Source: an uncultured Oxalobacter sp. (GTDB taxonomy: Bacteria; Pseudomonadota; Gammaproteobacteria; Burkholderiales; Burkholderiaceae_D). From it: a stretch of 17,024 nt of DNA. The translations under genes and the position numbers were made by a program. Below, one piece after another: positions 16,209 through 17,024 of this stretch; positions within the stretch are counted from its first letter, which is position 1; each line of letters opens with the position of its first letter. Where the stretch lies: contig CALGGD010000376.1 of the NCBI GenBank assembly GCA_937916185.1, positions 1-17,024 on the forward strand, written 5' to 3'. The notes under the pieces are model-generated. The model made no database searches, was not told the origin of the DNA, and saw nothing but the letters and a program-made list of their open reading frames with translations.

Positions 16209-16284
16209 GTGGGAGTAGCTCAGTTGGTAGAGTCCCGGATTGTGATTCCGGTTGTCGTGGGTTCGAGCCCCATCTCTCACCCCA
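16209..16284 (+). tRNA. tRNA-His (anticodon GTG)
   Basis: The acceptor stem GTGGGAG (16209-16215) pairs with CTCTCAC (16274-16280), with one G-T pair. The anticodon stem CCGGA/TCCGG flanks the loop TTGTGAT with anticodon GTG at 16242-16244, and GTTCGAG forms the T loop. CCA is encoded (16282-16284). The G at 16208 opposite C16281 is the extra G-1 that marks histidine tRNAs. Confidence 0.97.
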
Positions 16285-16289
16285 TTTTT

Positions 16290-16372
16290 GCGGAAGTGGC
16301 GAAACTGGTATACGCGCCAGATTTAGGTTCTGGTGCTTCGGCGTAAGGGTTCGAGTCCCTTCTTCCGCACCA
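16290..16372 (+). tRNA. tRNA-Leu (anticodon TAG)
   Basis: The acceptor stem GCGGAAG (16290-16296) pairs with CTTCCGC (16362-16368), followed by A and encoded CCA. The anticodon stem CCAGA/TCTGG surrounds the loop TTTAGGT with anticodon TAG at 16324-16326. A long variable arm (TGCTTCGGCG) confirms a class II tRNA. It lies 5 nt after tRNA-His, so both come from one transcript. Confidence 0.97.
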
Positions 16373-16507
16373 TCTGCATCAAAATTTCCCCTTTTCCCCT
16401 GATTTTTCTCCTTTTGACCGGTAATTCGGGCTCATTCTGCTCATCTTCCGGATCGCAACTTTGGGTCTGATCTGGATCTGAACCGGGATCTAATTCGGAA
16501 CTGAACT

Positions 16508-16523
16508 GGAGTTGGAGTTGGAG
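16508..16523 (+). repeat. 6-bp tandem repeat GGAGTT
   Basis: GGAGTT-GGAGTT-GGAG, 2.7 copies, directly after a doubled AACTG. The reverse complement of part of it (CTCCAACTC) recurs near 16612-16620, so the two could pair across 100 nt. Confidence 0.6.
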
Positions 16524-16526
16524 ATC

Positions 16527-16832
16527 TTAAAGCTTGGTGCTCCTGCCTTCTTGATGGCTTTCTCCTTTTCCTGTTCCCTGATCCTTGATCCTTGATCCTT
16601 GATCTTTTGCTCTCCAACTCTCATGCCGGCTACTCTCTATGGTCTGTCGGACATTCACCGAGTCTGCGAAATGCCCTGATGGTCTGTAGACTGCTCTGAA
16701 GGTCTGTAGACTGCTCTGATGGTCTGTCTGGCTGCCTCGTCTTGACCATCGGTCTTCAGGGGATTGCCCCATGACTGTGGGGACTGCGGTCACCGCCCTG
16801 CCTCCCATAGTTACACACCGGGCACATTTCAC
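16527..16832 (-). CDS. Doubtful small ORF with a good ribosome binding site
   Basis: A 101-residue frame from a GTG start at 16832, preceded on the minus strand by GGGAGG with 6-nt spacing, begins MKCARCVTMGG and ends at TAA. It is rich in S, Q, R, K and G and passes through both the 20-bp and 7-bp tandem repeats. Because neither period is a multiple of three, repeat copies are read in different frames, which argues against selection for this protein. No family was recognised. Confidence 0.15.
   Translation of the reverse strand: MKCARCVTMGGRAVTAVPTVMGQSPEDRWSRRGSQTDHQSSLQTFRAVYRPSGHFADSVNVRQTIESSRHESWRAKDQGSRIKDQGTGKGESHQEGRSTKL
16579..16606 (+). repeat. 7-bp tandem repeat TGATCCT carrying phased GATC sites
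   Basis: Four adjacent copies (TGATCCT three times, then TGATCTT). They place GATC at 16580, 16587, 16594 and 16601, exactly 7 bp apart. Confidence 0.85.
16641..16740 (+). repeat. 20-bp direct tandem repeat, five degenerate copies
   Basis: Units start at 16641, 16661, 16681, 16701 and 16721. Four begin GGTCTGT and one AGTCTGC. The third and fourth copies (GGTCTGTAGACTGCTCTGAA/T) differ at one position; the outer copies are more diverged, as expected for an array that grows in the middle and decays at the ends. Confidence 0.8.
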
Positions 16833-16962
16833 CGGGATCCTCCCTGTTATAATCCCCTGCAGAGGGGGAGAGCCCAGTTGGGAGCGCTCCAGTGGGGGAG
16901 CGCAAGGGAAGTGTCCCAGTGGGGGTGGAGAACCCCAGTGGGGGAGAGCCCGGCACTGTCAC
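16756..16962 (-). CDS. Doubtful 68-residue ORF with proline/threonine/glycine repeats and CPVC
   Basis: It starts at GTG 16962, overlapping the TGA (16961-16959) of an upstream minus-strand frame in a GTGA arrangement typical of translational coupling. The first half reads PTGTLP, SPTGALP, TGLSP from the CCCAGTGGGG array; the second half has GEMCPVCNYG. No family recognised, and composition is dominated by the repeats. Confidence 0.2.
   Translation of the reverse strand: MTVPGSPPLGFSTPTGTLPLRSPTGALPTGLSPSAGDYNREDPGEMCPVCNYGRQGGDRSPHSHGAIP
16845..16853 (+). promoter_or_regulatory. Extended -10 element facing the G-rich repeats
   Basis: TGTTATAAT contains a perfect TATAAT with the TGn extension. 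No good -35 is present. Transcription would begin near 16860 and run through the CCCAGTGGGG array. Confidence 0.35.
16873..16944. repeat. Array of CCCAGTGGGG-like inverted repeats
   Basis: Four copies: CCCAGTTGGG (16873-16882), CTCCAGTGGGGG (16887-16898), TCCCAGTGGGGG (16914-16925), CCCCAGTGGGGG (16933-16944). Each is a small palindrome with CCC(A) and (T)GGG arms. The CAGT cores are 15, 27 and 19 bp apart, so this is not a strict tandem array. GCGCTCC (16884-16890) and GGAGCGC (16897-16903) add a 7-bp hairpin. Confidence 0.65.
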
Positions 16963-17024
16963 GGTTCCACCATGGCTGCCCTGATGCTGTCGTCGCTGTC
17001 CTTCTTTGCTATGACACAGGGCCA
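16959..17024 (-). CDS. Possible 3' end of an unidentified gene at the window edge
   Basis: On the minus strand a frame enters from the right edge and reads VIAKKDSDDSIRAAMVEP before TGA (16961-16959). Its composition is protein-like but too short to identify. The opposite strand offers a competing reading from ATG 16972 (MAALMLSSLSFFAMTQ) that looks like a signal peptide but has no SD. Confidence 0.25.
   Translation of the reverse strand, partial: WPCVIAKKDSDDSIRAAMVEP

Larger units (their letters stand above)
16373..17024. other. Repeat-rich region of unknown function after tRNA-Leu
   Basis: This 652-bp stretch has no recognisable gene. It is a patchwork of short tandem repeats (periods 5, 6, 7 and 20 bp), inverted repeats and, from 16860 on, a plus strand with many runs of three to five G. 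No intrinsic terminator with a T-run was found for the tRNA operon. The composition differs sharply from the coding-dense left part. A site just past a tRNA is a common integration point, but no copy of the tRNA 3' end and no integrase lies within the window. Confidence 0.6.

Noticed and set aside
16290..16372. Integrated element using tRNA-Leu as attachment site
   Set aside because: No integrase and no second copy of the tRNA 3' end occur before the window ends; only the suspicious location remains.
16641..16740. CRISPR array
   Set aside because: Units are contiguous with no unique spacers, too short, and no cas genes are present.
16972..17024. Plus-strand signal-peptide-like start MAALMLSSLSFFAMTQ
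   Set aside because: No SD upstream and the minus strand gives an equally protein-like reading; too short to decide, so it is mentioned only as an alternative.

Overview
The window looks like a chromosomal segment of a Gram-negative betaproteobacterium, probably order Burkholderiales and possibly close to Oxalobacter. The reasons are moderate GC, an outer-membrane gene set (lipid A-type acyltransferase, TolC/NodT-type lipoprotein, MacAB) and the metK / acyltransferase / dapF neighbourhood. The taxonomic call is an inference from memory of gene order; no search was run.

Layout. Positions 1-97 hold the 3' end of a minus-strand dipeptide/oligopeptide ABC permease and the first codons of the next gene. 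They are joined head-to-head to a phosphoglycolate phosphatase (gph) that has lost its 5' half; the joint is a stretch of about 20 bp that both genes can claim. A 12-bp bidirectional terminator separates gph from convergent metK (minus). metK and an LpxL/LpxM-type acyltransferase diverge from a shared promoter region. The acyltransferase is followed closely by dapF and a PPK2 polyphosphate kinase. Next come ahpC, a perfect 11-bp hairpin, ahpF and a Sir2-family deacylase. Two minus-strand genes follow: a DUF4139 exported protein and uppP. A plus-strand macA-macB-outer-membrane-factor operon encodes a complete tripartite exporter. It is followed by a PCMT-like methyltransferase and a tRNA-His/tRNA-Leu pair behind a near-consensus promoter.

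How the genes work together. Most is housekeeping: SAM synthesis, lipid A acylation, meso-diaminopimelate and undecaprenyl phosphate for the envelope, peroxide detoxification by AhpCF, and polyphosphate-driven nucleotide phosphorylation. AhpF is unusual at its dinucleotide-binding motifs and may have altered NADH/NADPH preference.

The least explained part is the last 650 bp after tRNA-Leu. It is a mosaic of tandem repeats with different periods: 6 bp; 7 bp carrying phased GATC sites; 20 bp; and an array of CCCAGTGGGG-like inverted repeats on a G-rich strand. It also has a perfect extended -10 box and a chain of overlapping minus-strand small ORFs. No known system could be assigned to it.
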